Below are positions 1 through 8,913 of a DNA stretch of 64,000 bases, piece after piece. Location: contig JAEXHI010000024.1 in assembly GCA_023450085.1 (NCBI GenBank), positions 124,001 through 188,000 on the forward strand, in the 5' to 3' direction. A model generated the notes under the pieces. The model saw only the letters and a program-made list of their open reading frames with translations. It had not been told where the DNA came from and searched no databases. Positions within the stretch are counted from its first letter, which is position 1. Every line of letters begins with the position of its first letter. This DNA comes from Bacteroidota bacterium (lineage in GTDB: Bacteria; Bacteroidota; Bacteroidia; Sphingobacteriales; Sphingobacteriaceae). A program made the translations under genes and the position numbers.

Positions 1-552
1 ATGTTTTTTAATGCCGCCAGATTTTCGGCCCGTATTTCCAGTGAAAATTTTTGGATATCGTTGGAACAGCAAGACCGCTCACTATGGGACCCTGCTTTAA
101 TTAGGGAAGGGATGTATTATCTCCATCTTTCCAAAAACAGTCAACAGTTAGGTAAATATCATTTAGAAGCCATCATTGCCTCCATACATTGCTGCGCTAC
201 TAATTTTAAAGCCACTGATTGGCAAAAAATCATTTATCTATATGAGCAAATCGAAATATTGGAAGGTCCATCTACTACCTTATCGTTAAATAAAATCATT
301 GCCTGGAGTTACCTCTCTCCTTCTGAAGATTTATTAGAACAACTCCATGCCTTGGGCAAAACCTTGAACCCTGAGCATCAGCTTTTCTTTCACCTAGCAA
401 AAGCTCATTTAAACAGCCTACTACACCGATATTCGGCAGCTGAAAATTGTTATCGTGAAGCTTTAGATTGTGCCCAATCACCAATAGACAAGCAATTCAT
501 CTTAAACAAGATAACGAACATTTCTGTGTCAAGTAAAACGACACGCTCTTAA
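1..552 (+). CDS. ECF RNA polymerase sigma factor, C-terminal part (cut by window edge)
   Basis: The 183 visible residues match the C-terminal half of the long ECF sigma factors with a DUF6596 / TPR-like tail (ECF42-type). The ARFSAR segment, the EQQDRSLWDPALIREG block, the KYHLEAIIASIH helix and the TDWQKIIYLYEQ motif sit in the usual order. The family is normally about 400 residues, so the sigma-2 and sigma-4 domains should lie left of the window. The ATG at base 1 is an internal methionine, not a start. In this family the tail is thought to control sigma activity in place of a dedicated anti-sigma factor. Its targets cannot be told from here. Confidence 0.8.
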   Translation: MFFNAARFSARISSENFWISLEQQDRSLWDPALIREGMYYLHLSKNSQQLGKYHLEAIIASIHCCATNFKATDWQKIIYLYEQIEILEGPSTTLSLNKIIAWSYLSPSEDLLEQLHALGKTLNPEHQLFFHLAKAHLNSLLHRYSAAENCYREALDCAQSPIDKQFILNKITNISVSSKTTRS

Positions 553-570
553 AAACGGTCTCCTTTTTTG

Positions 571-578
571 TACCTTTG
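571..578 (+). promoter_or_regulatory. Putative -7 box for map
   Basis: TACCTTTG fits the Bacteroidota TAnnTTTG -7 consensus and lies 27 bases before the map start. The expected -33 TTTG, 19 bases further upstream, is poorly matched. Transcription would begin around 585. Confidence 0.5.
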
Positions 579-605
579 CAATCGAAATTTAATCCATAAA
601 AGCCG

Positions 606-1370
606 ATGTCGATTAACAACGAAGCCGAATTACAGGGAATGCAAAAAGCTAGTGAAGCAGTAGCGCTTACACTAAAAGCGATGATAGATTATGCCAAAAT
701 AGGCATGAGTACCAAAGAGCTAGACGATTTTGGTGCTAAACGTTTATCTGAGCTTGGTGCAAAATCTGCCCCCTATCTTACTTATGGCTTCCCTGGTTTC
801 ACCTGCATTAGCGTTAATAATGAATTTTGCCACGGCATTCCTTCTGAACAAAGAATATTACAAGAAGGAGATTTAATCAACATTGATGTTTCTGCTGAAC
901 TGGATGGATTTTGGTCTGATAATGGTTGTTCTTTTGTATTGGGCAATGATATTCATGGGCATTACAAATTGGTGAATGCTTCCAAAGAAATTCTGCAAAA
1001 AGCCATCGCCAATATCAAAGGAGGTGTTAAAATTTCCGATATCGGGCATTTGATTGAAACAGAAGCAAAAAAACGTGGCTACAAAGTGATTAAAAACCTT
1101 ACAGGTCATGGCGTTGGTCGCAGTTTGCATGAAGAACCACACGAAGTAGCTAATTACAGAGACCGTTTTAACCAAACCCGATTTAAAAAGAACTCAGTTG
1201 TAGCCGTCGAGACTTTCATTTCCACCGACTCTACTTATGCCGAAACTTTAGGTGATGGCTGGACCATGGTTGGCAACAGAGGAGGTTACATGGCTCAACA
1301 TGAACATACCATTATGGTTACTGATGGAAAACCTGTTATTCTTACCGAAAAAAACGGCGTTTGGGAATAA
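606..1370 (+). CDS. map: Methionine aminopeptidase, type I
   Basis: Cytosolic metalloprotease that removes the initiator methionine from new proteins. At 254 residues it has the usual type I length. The metal ligands are all visible: D94 and D105 (INID, SDNG), H168 (TGHGVG), E202 (VETF) and E233 (QHEH). The substrate-side histidines H76 (CHGIP) and H175 (SLHEEP) are also present. It stands alone, not in the ribosomal-protein operon where many bacteria keep map, so this genome may carry a second copy. The start is the first ATG after a TAnnTTTG box. Confidence 0.95.
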   Translation: MSINNEAELQGMQKASEAVALTLKAMIDYAKIGMSTKELDDFGAKRLSELGAKSAPYLTYGFPGFTCISVNNEFCHGIPSEQRILQEGDLINIDVSAELDGFWSDNGCSFVLGNDIHGHYKLVNASKEILQKAIANIKGGVKISDIGHLIETEAKKRGYKVIKNLTGHGVGRSLHEEPHEVANYRDRFNQTRFKKNSVVAVETFISTDSTYAETLGDGWTMVGNRGGYMAQHEHTIMVTDGKPVILTEKNGVWE

Positions 1371-1407
1371 ACCACTTCTATCCTCTTTTATTGGGAGAAA
1401 TCTGCCT

Positions 1408-1691
1408 AAATGAACTACATAGTAGCACTAAATAGATGTAGTCGCTTATACTTTACTCTTATATAGAACAAAAGGCTTCGCACTACCCAAATCGATAAAA
1501 TAATACCACTATGTGACTATGTGGTTATATTTTATAGTTAGCTGTCCAAATGAACCACATAGGCACATAGAAAATCCATATAGTACTAAATAGATGTCGT
1601 GGTTTATACTTTCTCTTAATAGAACAAAAAGGTTTCCACTACCTAAATCGACAAAAAACGATGCCCCTATGTGGCTATGTGGTTATATTTT
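1408..1691 (+). repeat. Two tandem copies of a ~130-145 bp intergenic repeat with inverted ends
   Basis: This fills most of the 458-base gap between map and the tetR-like gene. Copy 1 is about 1408-1533 and copy 2 about 1548-1691. Both begin AAATGAACYACATAG and end ACTATGTGGTTATATTTT or close to it, and share the block ACTAAATAGATGT plus AGAACAAAA. The start of copy 2 (AACCACATAGGCACATAG) is nearly the reverse complement of its end (CTATGTGGCTATGTGGTT), so each copy could fold into a long stem. It may be a non-autonomous mobile repeat. The open frame that runs through it is not a convincing gene. Confidence 0.65.
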
Positions 1692-1784
1692 CCATTTATA
1701 TACCATGTCGAGCGACCTAAGCACACCGGAAATTATATAAACCTTTATCATTTTTTTGTAAAACAAATGAGTTGTGCTACTGAT

Positions 1785-1804
1785 TTAATCAATCGTTTGA
1801 TTAA
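1785..1804. promoter_or_regulatory. Palindromic operator, probably for the TetR-family regulator
   Basis: TTAATCAA-TCGT-TTGATTAA is a perfect inverted repeat with 8-base arms and a 4-base spacer, ending 24 bases before the regulator start. Its right arm overlaps the predicted -7 box, so a bound dimer would block transcription. That suits autoregulation of the efflux operon, which is inferred from position. Confidence 0.65.
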
Positions 1805-1809
1805 TTTTG
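1802..1809 (+). promoter_or_regulatory. Putative -7 box of the efflux operon
   Basis: TAATTTTG matches TAnnTTTG, overlaps the palindromic operator and lies 19 bases before the first start codon. The -33 position reads ACTG, a weak match. Confidence 0.5.
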
Positions 1810-1828
1810 GCCCGTCAAAAAAATCAAG

Positions 1829-2449
1829 ATGGAAAAGACCGATAAAAAGACTGATATTATTGTCGCTGCTGAGAAGCTTTTTTGTGAGTATGGTTTCGAA
1901 GGAACTTCTACCCGTCAAATTGCTGCCGAATCAGGTGCCAACATGGCAATGATCAACTATTATTTCGGAAGCAAAATGGGAGTTTTCCAAGAAATTATGG
2001 AAGAAAGAGTGATGAGCTTTAAATCTCAACTCAATCAAATTAAAGAAGAAAAAATCCCTGCAAAAGAAAAACTGCTAAAGGTAATTGACAAATATGCTAG
2101 CCGTATTTTGAATAATGCCAACTTTCATAAAATGATGCATCGCGAGCTTTCGCTTTCATTGCGCCCAGAGGTTTTTGATCAGATCAAAGCTGCCATGGGA
2201 CAAAACCTTCTGGTGATTGAAGACATCATTAAAGAGGGCATAGATGCTGGAGACTTTAGACCTGTAGATATCAGAATGACTATTGTAAGTGTCATGGGAA
2301 CGATATCGATGGTAACCACTTCTCCAAACAAAATTGCGCCCGACACTAACTACGACCTAGAAAACGAAAAAGATAGGGAAATCATTAAAGCCAGATTAAT
2401 TGACCACCTACAAGAAATGATCCTCACGCACTTAACACCCAAAAAATGA
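1829..2449 (+). CDS. TetR/AcrR-family transcriptional regulator
   Basis: 206 residues. The N-terminal helix-turn-helix is at about residues 8-52 (DIIVAAEKLFCEYGFEGTSTRQIAAESGANMAMINYYFGSK, the standard TetR_N signature). The rest is a helical ligand-binding domain. It is the first gene of an operon with three efflux genes, and its TGA overlaps the ATG of the tolC-like gene (ATGA), so the two are translationally coupled. A palindrome over its promoter supports self-repression relieved by a pump substrate. The inducer is unknown. Confidence 0.9.
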   Translation: MEKTDKKTDIIVAAEKLFCEYGFEGTSTRQIAAESGANMAMINYYFGSKMGVFQEIMEERVMSFKSQLNQIKEEKIPAKEKLLKVIDKYASRILNNANFHKMMHRELSLSLRPEVFDQIKAAMGQNLLVIEDIIKEGIDAGDFRPVDIRMTIVSVMGTISMVTTSPNKIAPDTNYDLENEKDREIIKARLIDHLQEMILTHLTPKK

Positions 2450-3768
2450 TATCAACAAAAATCAGGTTGCTTTTTATAGGTTTGGCGATGCCCTTCATCC
2501 TTCAAGCTCAAACTACAAGGCAATTAAGTTTACAAGAAGCGGTGGATTTAGGTATTGCCAACAGTAAAAACCTAAAACTATCGCAACAAAAAATAGATGA
2601 AGCTGTAGCAAAATTAGCTACGGTAAAGGATAATGCCTTACCAAGTGCTACTGCCAGTTTTATGTACAACCATGCCGAAATCCCAACCAACACCCTAAAA
2701 ATTGGTGAGGGAAATCCTATCCATTTACCTAACAGGGCCGATGCTTTTATAGGTACTGCGGCTGTACAAGAATTGGTATATGGTGGTGGCAAACTGAAAT
2801 ACGCTCAAGAATCAACCAAACTGTTAAAAGAAGTAGCGGTACTTGACGCAGATAAAAACAAAGAGGAAGTAAGCTACGCTGTAGTTAACGGATACTTTTC
2901 GCTTTACAAATTGCTACAAAGTAAAAAGGTAGTAGCGCAAAATCTTGCCGCTATTGCTAAACAACTGAAACAAGCACAACGCTTTTACGATCAGGGTTTG
3001 GTTACTAAAAATGATGTATTGAGGTTTCAATTACAGCAAGCCAATGTTTCGCTAACGGAAATGGAGATTGAGAATAACAGAAAAATCGTGAACTATAACC
3101 TCGATATTTTGTTAGGCCTGCCTGAAAACACCGATATCGAAATTAAAGGTGCTGATGATACTTTGCCGCAATTGAGTTCGCTATCCAACTACTTGAGTAG
3201 CGCGATGTCTAACAGACAAGAACTACAACAATTAGGCATACAACACAAAGTTGCCGATTACAACATCAAATCTATTAAGGCCAATATGTTGCCTACTGTA
3301 GGTTTGGGCGCTAACCTTTACTATGTAAACCCAAGCGGCAAGTTTATTCCTGGCAGCCAGCAATACATTATGCCAATTACTTTAGGTGCTAATATCAGTT
3401 GGAATATTGCTTCTTTATGGACCAACAAAAACAAAGTATCTGAAGCCAAAATACAACAATTGGAAATAGATACCCAAAAGGAAATTTTAACCGATAACGT
3501 TAAAACTGAGCTGAACAGAAACTATCAGAACTACCAGTTAGCCGTACAAAAAATTGCGGTTTTGGAAACTTCTATTGCCCAAGCAAGTGAAAACGACAGA
3601 TTGTTCGAATCTAAATACCAAAACAACATTGCTTCTGCCATTGATAGAATTGACGCAGAAACATTGCTTTATCAAGCTAAAATCAACTTGGAATTGGCAA
3701 AAGCCGATGCCAAATTAGCTTACTACACTTTATTAAAATCCACAGGAAAAATATCACAAAATAACTAA
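2446..3768 (+). CDS. TolC-family outer membrane efflux protein
   Basis: 440 residues with an N-terminal signal peptide (about residues 1-21, cleaved near LQAQ) and two outer-membrane-efflux repeats. The first opens with LSLQEAVDLGIANSKNLKLSQQKIDEA, the usual TolC entry helix. Long helical segments with the periodicity of the periplasmic barrel follow. It would form the outer membrane channel of a tripartite pump. It overlaps the tetR-like gene by four bases and lies 8 bases before the adaptor gene, so the three genes are one transcript. Confidence 0.92.
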   Translation: MISTKIRLLFIGLAMPFILQAQTTRQLSLQEAVDLGIANSKNLKLSQQKIDEAVAKLATVKDNALPSATASFMYNHAEIPTNTLKIGEGNPIHLPNRADAFIGTAAVQELVYGGGKLKYAQESTKLLKEVAVLDADKNKEEVSYAVVNGYFSLYKLLQSKKVVAQNLAAIAKQLKQAQRFYDQGLVTKNDVLRFQLQQANVSLTEMEIENNRKIVNYNLDILLGLPENTDIEIKGADDTLPQLSSLSNYLSSAMSNRQELQQLGIQHKVADYNIKSIKANMLPTVGLGANLYYVNPSGKFIPGSQQYIMPITLGANISWNIASLWTNKNKVSEAKIQQLEIDTQKEILTDNVKTELNRNYQNYQLAVQKIAVLETSIAQASENDRLFESKYQNNIASAIDRIDAETLLYQAKINLELAKADAKLAYYTLLKSTGKISQNN

Positions 3769-3776
3769 GCATAACC

Positions 3777-4814
3777 ATGACAAAGCCAGCAAAAAAGAAA
3801 AATAAAGTAATCCCGATTATACTTGGCGTACTAATCATCATTGGCGCCGTATTTGGTTACACCGAATATAGCTATTACAGCAAACACGTTGATACTGACG
3901 ACGCTCAAATTGACGGAGATATTAGCCCAGTAATTGCAAGAGTAAGCGGTTACGTAAAAGACATCAACTTTGAAGAAAACACCAAGGTAAATCAAGATCA
4001 AGTATTGGTTACTCTTGATGATAGCGACTATAAAATTAAGTTAGAGCAAGCACAAGCTGGACAAGTTGGTGCCAATGCTAGCGTAGGTGTTTCACAAGCA
4101 CAAATTGTGGCTACTGCTGCTAATACCAGCACTGCAAAAGCCAACATAGAAGCTGCCAAGGTAAAATTAGAGCTTGCCAAAAAAGATTACGACAGATACG
4201 AGAACCTAGTAAAAGATGGTTCAATCACCAAACAAGCATTTGATCAAGCCAAAGCACAAAAAGAAACTGCACAAGCAACTTATGATGCTGCCGTTGACCA
4301 GTATAATGCTGCCGTTAAACAAGTAGGTACTACTCAATCACAATTAAGTGTAAGCAACTCAGGTGTTAGCCAACGTCAAGCTGATGTTGATTTTGCCAAA
4401 CTTCAACTTTCGTACACTCAAATTAAAGCACCGGCAACAGGTATCGTTTCTAAGAAAAATGTACAAAAAGGTCAGTTGGTACAAGCAGGACAATCGTTAT
4501 TCTCTATTGTTAACGAAAACAGCATTTACATCACTGCTAACTTTAAAGAAACCCAGTTAGATAAAATCCACTCGGGACAAAAAGTAAAAATTGATGTGGA
4601 CGCTTACCCTGGTCAAGAAATTGAAGGTGAAGTTTATAACTTCTCTCCTATTACAGGTGCAAAAGGTTCGTTGTTGCCTCCAGATAATGCGACTGGTAAC
4701 TTCGTAAAAGTAGTACAACGTGTTCCTGTAAAAATCAAAATTACCAACAAAGATAAAGCCGTATTGGAGAAACTACGCCCAGGAATGAGTGTAAAAGTAT
4801 CTGTTGCGATATAA
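3777..4814 (+). CDS. HlyD/EmrA-family membrane fusion (periplasmic adaptor) protein
   Basis: 345 residues. A single N-terminal membrane helix at about 10-30 anchors it in the inner membrane. The VDTDDAQIDGDISPVIARVSG segment begins the lipoyl-like domain. An alanine- and glutamine-rich coiled hairpin covers about 90-210, and the second lipoyl half (QIKAPATGIVSKKNVQKGQLV) follows near 215-240. It links the MFS pump to the TolC channel. The pattern is EmrA-like, which agrees with the DHA2 transporter gene that follows. Confidence 0.92.
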   Translation: MTKPAKKKNKVIPIILGVLIIIGAVFGYTEYSYYSKHVDTDDAQIDGDISPVIARVSGYVKDINFEENTKVNQDQVLVTLDDSDYKIKLEQAQAGQVGANASVGVSQAQIVATAANTSTAKANIEAAKVKLELAKKDYDRYENLVKDGSITKQAFDQAKAQKETAQATYDAAVDQYNAAVKQVGTTQSQLSVSNSGVSQRQADVDFAKLQLSYTQIKAPATGIVSKKNVQKGQLVQAGQSLFSIVNENSIYITANFKETQLDKIHSGQKVKIDVDAYPGQEIEGEVYNFSPITGAKGSLLPPDNATGNFVKVVQRVPVKIKITNKDKAVLEKLRPGMSVKVSVAI

Positions 4815-4931
4815 TGAGTTGTAGGTTATAAGTTTTAAGTTATAGGTCTGGATTAGTATTCCAATAAATGTTTAATCACTTTAATTAGAAACTTGTCTCA
4901 AATCTAAATACTCATATCTAAGTACTAAATA

Positions 4932-6479
4932 ATGGCCGAAGTAGGTTTAAAAAAATGGATAATCACGTTTACGGTAATAACTGCAGCTCTTTTGGAGCTG
5001 ATAGATACTACCATTGTAAACGTTGCATTACCCCAAATACAAGGTAACCTTGGCGCCACGCTAGAAGACGTGGCCTGGTTATCCACTGGCTACGCTGTAG
5101 CCAACGTAATTGTTCTGCCCATGTCTGGCTGGTTAGGTAGCAGATTTGGCCGAAAAAATTACTTTCTCTTTTCTATCATCCTGTTTACCATTGCCTCATT
5201 TTTATGTGGTAATGCCGATAATTTATGGGAACTGGTAGGCTTCCGTATTTTACAGGGTCTAGCTGGCGGTGGTTTGATTTCAACTGCACAAGCTATTCTT
5301 ATTGAAACTTGGCCACGTGAGGATGTGGGTATTGCCACAGCCTTGTTTGGTTTAGGAGCAGTAGTTGGTCCAACCGTTGGTCCTACCATTGGCGGTTACA
5401 TCTTAGAAATTACCACATGGCCTTGGATATTTTACGTAAACATTCCCGTCGGTATTCTGGCGGCCTATTGTGCCTACATGTTTGTCCGAGAGACGCCCAA
5501 GGATGGCAAGGGTGCGCCTATTGACTGGTGGGGAATTGTTTTATTGGCGGTGGCCATTGGCAGTTTACAAACCGTATTAGAAAAAGGTGAAAGCGAAGAC
5601 TGGTTTGCCACGCCATACATTACGGCGCTTGCCATTGCTTCAGTTTTCGGCATCCTGCTTTTCATTTGGCGTGAGCTCAGCACAGATCATCCCATTGTGA
5701 ATTTCAAAATCATGAGACACCGAAGCTTCTCCATTGGCATGATTACTTCATTTGTACTTGGTTTTGGACTATATGGTTCCGTTTTCGTGTTCCCTATTTT
5801 CTGTCAAAGTCTATTAGGTTTCTCGCCGCTACAAACAGGTGAGCTATTTATTGCTGGTGGTTTGTGTACCATTGCCATGATGCCTTTTATTGGCATTATG
5901 CTTAAAAAAGGTGTACCTGCTCAATTTATGGCCACTGGTGGAATGGTTTTGTTTTTCATCTTCTGCCACATGCTCAGCAAATCAACACTTTCTTCAGGAA
6001 CGGAACAATTTTTCTGGCCTTTGGTAATTAGAGGATTTGGAATGGCGTTGTTATTTGTGCCATTAACCACCTTGGCTATCCAAGATCTTAAAGGAGCAGA
6101 AATTGGTCAAGGTTCTGGTTTGAACAATATGATGCGCCAGTTGGGAGGTTCTTTTGGTATTGCCGCCTTAACGACTTTAATTCACGTAAGACAAGGTTTC
6201 CACCGAAATAATCTTTTAGTAAATATTAACGAAAATAATCCAGCATTTACCGAACGTTTAAACGGGCTTATCCACAATTTCATGGCAAAAGGCGCTGCAT
6301 TTTTAGATGCTAAGCTAATGGCGATGAAAGCAATAGAAGGAGCCGTAATTAAACAGACCCTGCTGCTTACCTATAGCGATGCATATTGGGTAGCTGGAGG
6401 CGTAATGTTATGTTCAATCCCGCTTTTATTCTTGCAGAAATTCAAGAAAAACGTGAACATGCCTGTAGATGCGCATTAA
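4932..6479 (+). CDS. DHA2-family MFS drug:proton antiporter, EmrB/QacA type
   Basis: 515 residues with about 14 membrane helices. Helix 1 carries the LIDTTIVNVALPQIQ signature of this family. MFS motif A is at GSRFGRKN (about residues 69-76) and the antiporter motif C at LGAVVGPTVGPTIGG (about 140-155). With the adaptor and TolC protein it should export hydrophobic drugs or metabolites across both membranes. It lies 117 bases after the adaptor gene, a larger gap than elsewhere in the operon, but no terminator separates them. A hairpin terminator follows the stop. Confidence 0.93.
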   Translation: MAEVGLKKWIITFTVITAALLELIDTTIVNVALPQIQGNLGATLEDVAWLSTGYAVANVIVLPMSGWLGSRFGRKNYFLFSIILFTIASFLCGNADNLWELVGFRILQGLAGGGLISTAQAILIETWPREDVGIATALFGLGAVVGPTVGPTIGGYILEITTWPWIFYVNIPVGILAAYCAYMFVRETPKDGKGAPIDWWGIVLLAVAIGSLQTVLEKGESEDWFATPYITALAIASVFGILLFIWRELSTDHPIVNFKIMRHRSFSIGMITSFVLGFGLYGSVFVFPIFCQSLLGFSPLQTGELFIAGGLCTIAMMPFIGIMLKKGVPAQFMATGGMVLFFIFCHMLSKSTLSSGTEQFFWPLVIRGFGMALLFVPLTTLAIQDLKGAEIGQGSGLNNMMRQLGGSFGIAALTTLIHVRQGFHRNNLLVNINENNPAFTERLNGLIHNFMAKGAAFLDAKLMAMKAIEGAVIKQTLLLTYSDAYWVAGGVMLCSIPLLFLQKFKKNVNMPVDAH

Positions 6480-6501
6480 TACTCCAACACACAATGAAAC
6501 G

Positions 6502-6529
6502 AAAAAGCCCTGCACAAGCGGGGCTTTTT
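6502..6529 (+). terminator. Rho-independent terminator of the efflux operon
   Basis: AAAAAGCCCTGC and GCGGGGCTTTTT pair around an ACAA loop, and further T residues follow. It begins 22 bases after the MFS stop codon. Confidence 0.9.
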
Positions 6530-6544
6530 TTTATCTATCCTCTC

Positions 6545-6827
6545 TGCCCTGTAGGGCATCTCTCCCTTTGAGGGAGAGAATAGCTATTATGATCGCACCT
6601 TGTCATCCCGAGGAACAGCCTGCCCCGATACATCGGGGAGGGATCTACTCCGTGACGGTTAAACTTTGATAGCTCCACTACACCAAAGGATTTGAAAAGC
6701 TAATCTCTACATCATCGCTTGCTTCAGTCCCACTTTCCACTACAATCTTTTTGTTTAACCACTGTCATTCTGAGCCTGTCGAAGAATCTGTTCCATAGCA
6801 GAAATGCTTCGATAAACTCAGCATGAC
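6545..6827. repeat. Cluster of dispersed hairpin repeats in the 6480-6924 gap
   Basis: After the terminator this gap has no gene. It holds a TGCCCT-GT-AGGGCA palindrome (6545-6558), a CTCTCCCT-TTG-AGGGAGAG hairpin (6560-6578) and a CATCCCGAGGAAC-type element near 6603. A large inverted repeat spans 6764-6827, with one arm starting GTCATTCTGAGCCTGTCGAA and the other ending TTCGATAAACTCAGCATGAC. Such elements are common between genes in Pedobacter-like genomes. Their function is not known. Confidence 0.7.
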
Positions 6828-6924
6828 AAGTAAACGAAAGAAGTAGCACCAAAAAGTATTTCCGTTACAATTGGGTTTATTGTTTTACGCCAAAGCAATA
6901 AACTCCTTTTCCTATCTTAGCTAA

Positions 6925-7902
6925 ATGAAGCACCTTCTTATTGCTACCCTACTACTATTCACTTTTGTCTGTTCATCATGGCAAGAAACACCAAAAGCAA
7001 AAACCATTAAAATAGCGGTGATTAGCGATTTAAACTCTAGCTATGGTTCTACGGTTTATCACCCAGATGTAGCAGCTACTTTAAAAGCACTAGACAGCAT
7101 TAAACCTGATCTCATTTTATGTGGTGGCGATATGGTTGCTGGCCAAAAAGCTTCACTCACCAAAACACAGCTTCAAAATATGTGGAGCAGCTTCGACAAC
7201 CATGTACTAAAACCAATTCAGGAGATGAAAGTACCTTTTGGTTTTACAGTTGGCAATCACGATGCTTCCCCGAGTTATCAAGAGGATAGACAAACGGCGA
7301 AAGATTTTTGGAATACAAAACGAAGCGAACTAGGTTTGAAATATGTAGACGATAGGCACTTTCCTTTTTATTTTAGTTATCAGCAACAAGATATTTTTTT
7401 CATTAGCTGGGATGCTGCTGGATCTAAAGTAAACCAAGAAGTATTCAATTGGATGGAAAAGCAACTACAATCAAAAGTAGCGAAGAAAGCAAAATTGCGG
7501 GTGCTACTAGGTCATTTACCTTTATACGCTATTGTCGCTAGTAAAAACAAAGCAGGCGAAGTTTTAGCTGATAGCGAGAATACTGCCAATTTCTTTAAGA
7601 AAAACGGCATTGATCTGTATATCAGTGGTCATCAGCATGCTTACTACCCAGCCAGCGAACAGCAGCTACGTTTATTGAACGCTGGTTGCATTGGCGAAGG
7701 ACCTAGATCTTTATTGGGACACGATAGCCCAGCTACAAGGGCTTATACCATTATCGAGATTCCAGCAAATAGCCCAAAAATGTTTAATTACAAAACCTTT
7801 ATCCCCAATACTGGTAAGCAAATTGAACTTTCGCTTTTACCTGATTCAGTAGTGGGTTTTAATGGTGTTTCTAAAAAGGATAGGAAAGCTAACGGCTTGT
7901 AA
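6925..7902 (+). CDS. Secreted metallophosphoesterase (calcineurin-like)
   Basis: 325 residues with an N-terminal signal peptide (about 1-20). Metallophosphoesterase motifs appear in order: ISDLN near residue 34, GGDMVAG, GNHD, GHLPLY and SGHQHAY. The first motif has Asn where most members have His (D-x-H), a variation also seen in purple-acid-phosphatase-like members. It probably hydrolyses phosphate esters in the periplasm, but the substrate cannot be read from the sequence. It is monocistronic, flanked on both sides by repeat-filled gaps. Confidence 0.85.
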   Translation: MKHLLIATLLLFTFVCSSWQETPKAKTIKIAVISDLNSSYGSTVYHPDVAATLKALDSIKPDLILCGGDMVAGQKASLTKTQLQNMWSSFDNHVLKPIQEMKVPFGFTVGNHDASPSYQEDRQTAKDFWNTKRSELGLKYVDDRHFPFYFSYQQQDIFFISWDAAGSKVNQEVFNWMEKQLQSKVAKKAKLRVLLGHLPLYAIVASKNKAGEVLADSENTANFFKKNGIDLYISGHQHAYYPASEQQLRLLNAGCIGEGPRSLLGHDSPATRAYTIIEIPANSPKMFNYKTFIPNTGKQIELSLLPDSVVGFNGVSKKDRKANGL

Positions 7903-7965
7903 TGTATATAGTTTTTATTTATGCAAAGACAGATATACGATACCGTTTTATCAATCAAAACCCTA

Positions 7966-8247
7966 GAAATCCTTCGCTACGCTCTGGATGACAAAAGGGC
8001 TATTGCAGAAGCCAGAAGTACAGTTTAACGAATGAATAGGCCATTCCAAGTTAAAACCTTGATTTAAACATCATGCCGTCATCTCGAACGAGGAACGAGG
8101 AGAGATCTAGCTACATGCAAAAACAATTCTATACTGACAAGTTCTCGATATGCAAATAGCCAATCCAGAGCCTCCCGAATAATAGAAAGAAGTTGTCAAA
8201 GGATAAAATATAATTTTATAGAGATCCTTCACTGCGTTCTGGATGAC
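7966..8247. repeat. Three copies of the GTCATnnCGA dispersed repeat (gap 7903-8277)
   Basis: Three related segments fill this 375-base gap: 7966-7992 (minus sense), 8078-8108 (plus sense, GTCATCTCGAACGAGG) and 8220-8247 (minus sense, ending TGGATGAC). The second and third face each other and could form a long stem. Related copies lie at 8853-8880 and 43061-43091. No coding potential is seen here. Confidence 0.65.
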
Positions 8248-8277
8248 AAGCAAGGCAATAACTGGCATAAAACACGA

Positions 8278-8781
8278 TTAGTCTAGTGCCTTAATCTCTT
8301 CTAATAATTCCTTTGGACCTAAATCAAAAGCATTGATAATAAGCTTAGATTGATGATAGAATACATTTCTTTCTTCTAGCTTACCTATAATGAATGCCAA
8401 CAATTGCTCATCATCCATCCCTTTCAACAACGGGCGTTTATCCCTATTGTGCAAACGCGATACCAATTGAGGAGGTGTCATCTCTAAATAAACGGTAATG
8501 CCATTTTGGTTCATCCATTCCATGTTGTCAAAATAGCAAGGTAAACCTCCACCCGTAGCAACCACACAGGTATCAGGATATTCGAAAGATTTGAGCATTT
8601 CATTCTCTAATTGACGAAAAGCAGCTTCTCCATTAGACGCAAAATAATCGGCTATGCTCATCTGTTGCTGTTCTACAATTACGGCATCAATATCAATTAC
8701 AGGGCAGGCCAACAAATTAGCTAACTGTTTTGCTTTGGTACTTTTACCGCAGCCCATAAATCCCACTAAAAATATTTTCAT
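8278..8781 (-). CDS. aroK: Shikimate kinase
   Basis: 167 residues, the normal length. The Walker A loop is GFMGCGKST at residues 7-15. The shikimate-binding FRQLENEML segment, GGGLPCY and the RPLL lid region are all present. It phosphorylates shikimate with ATP in chorismate and aromatic amino acid synthesis. It is separated from the next upstream gene (dinB-like) by 132 bases containing short TTCACTGGTTCA repeats and a dispersed repeat, so it probably has its own promoter. Confidence 0.93.
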   Translation of the reverse strand: MKIFLVGFMGCGKSTKAKQLANLLACPVIDIDAVIVEQQQMSIADYFASNGEAAFRQLENEMLKSFEYPDTCVVATGGGLPCYFDNMEWMNQNGITVYLEMTPPQLVSRLHNRDKRPLLKGMDDEQLLAFIIGKLEERNVFYHQSKLIINAFDLGPKELLEEIKALD

Positions 8782-8852
8782 TTAAGGTTAAATAGGTTAT
8801 TTGTTCACTGGTTCACTGGCTCATTAGTTCATTTGTATTGAACATTAGTTCC

Positions 8853-8880
8853 GTCATTTCGACCGTAGCGGAGAAATCTT
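8853..8880 (+). repeat. Dispersed GTCATTTCGA repeat
   Basis: GTCATTTCGACCGTAGCGGA followed by GAAATCTT is another member of the family found at 7966-8247 and 43061-43091. Confidence 0.6.
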
Positions 8881-8913
8881 TGAAGATGGTTATTTTTTTC
8901 AACGATTACCCCC

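Noticed and set aside
1671..1952. 93-codon open frame upstream of and into the tetR-like gene
   Set aside because: It overlaps the repeat copy and the regulator in another frame, and has no recognisable protein features.
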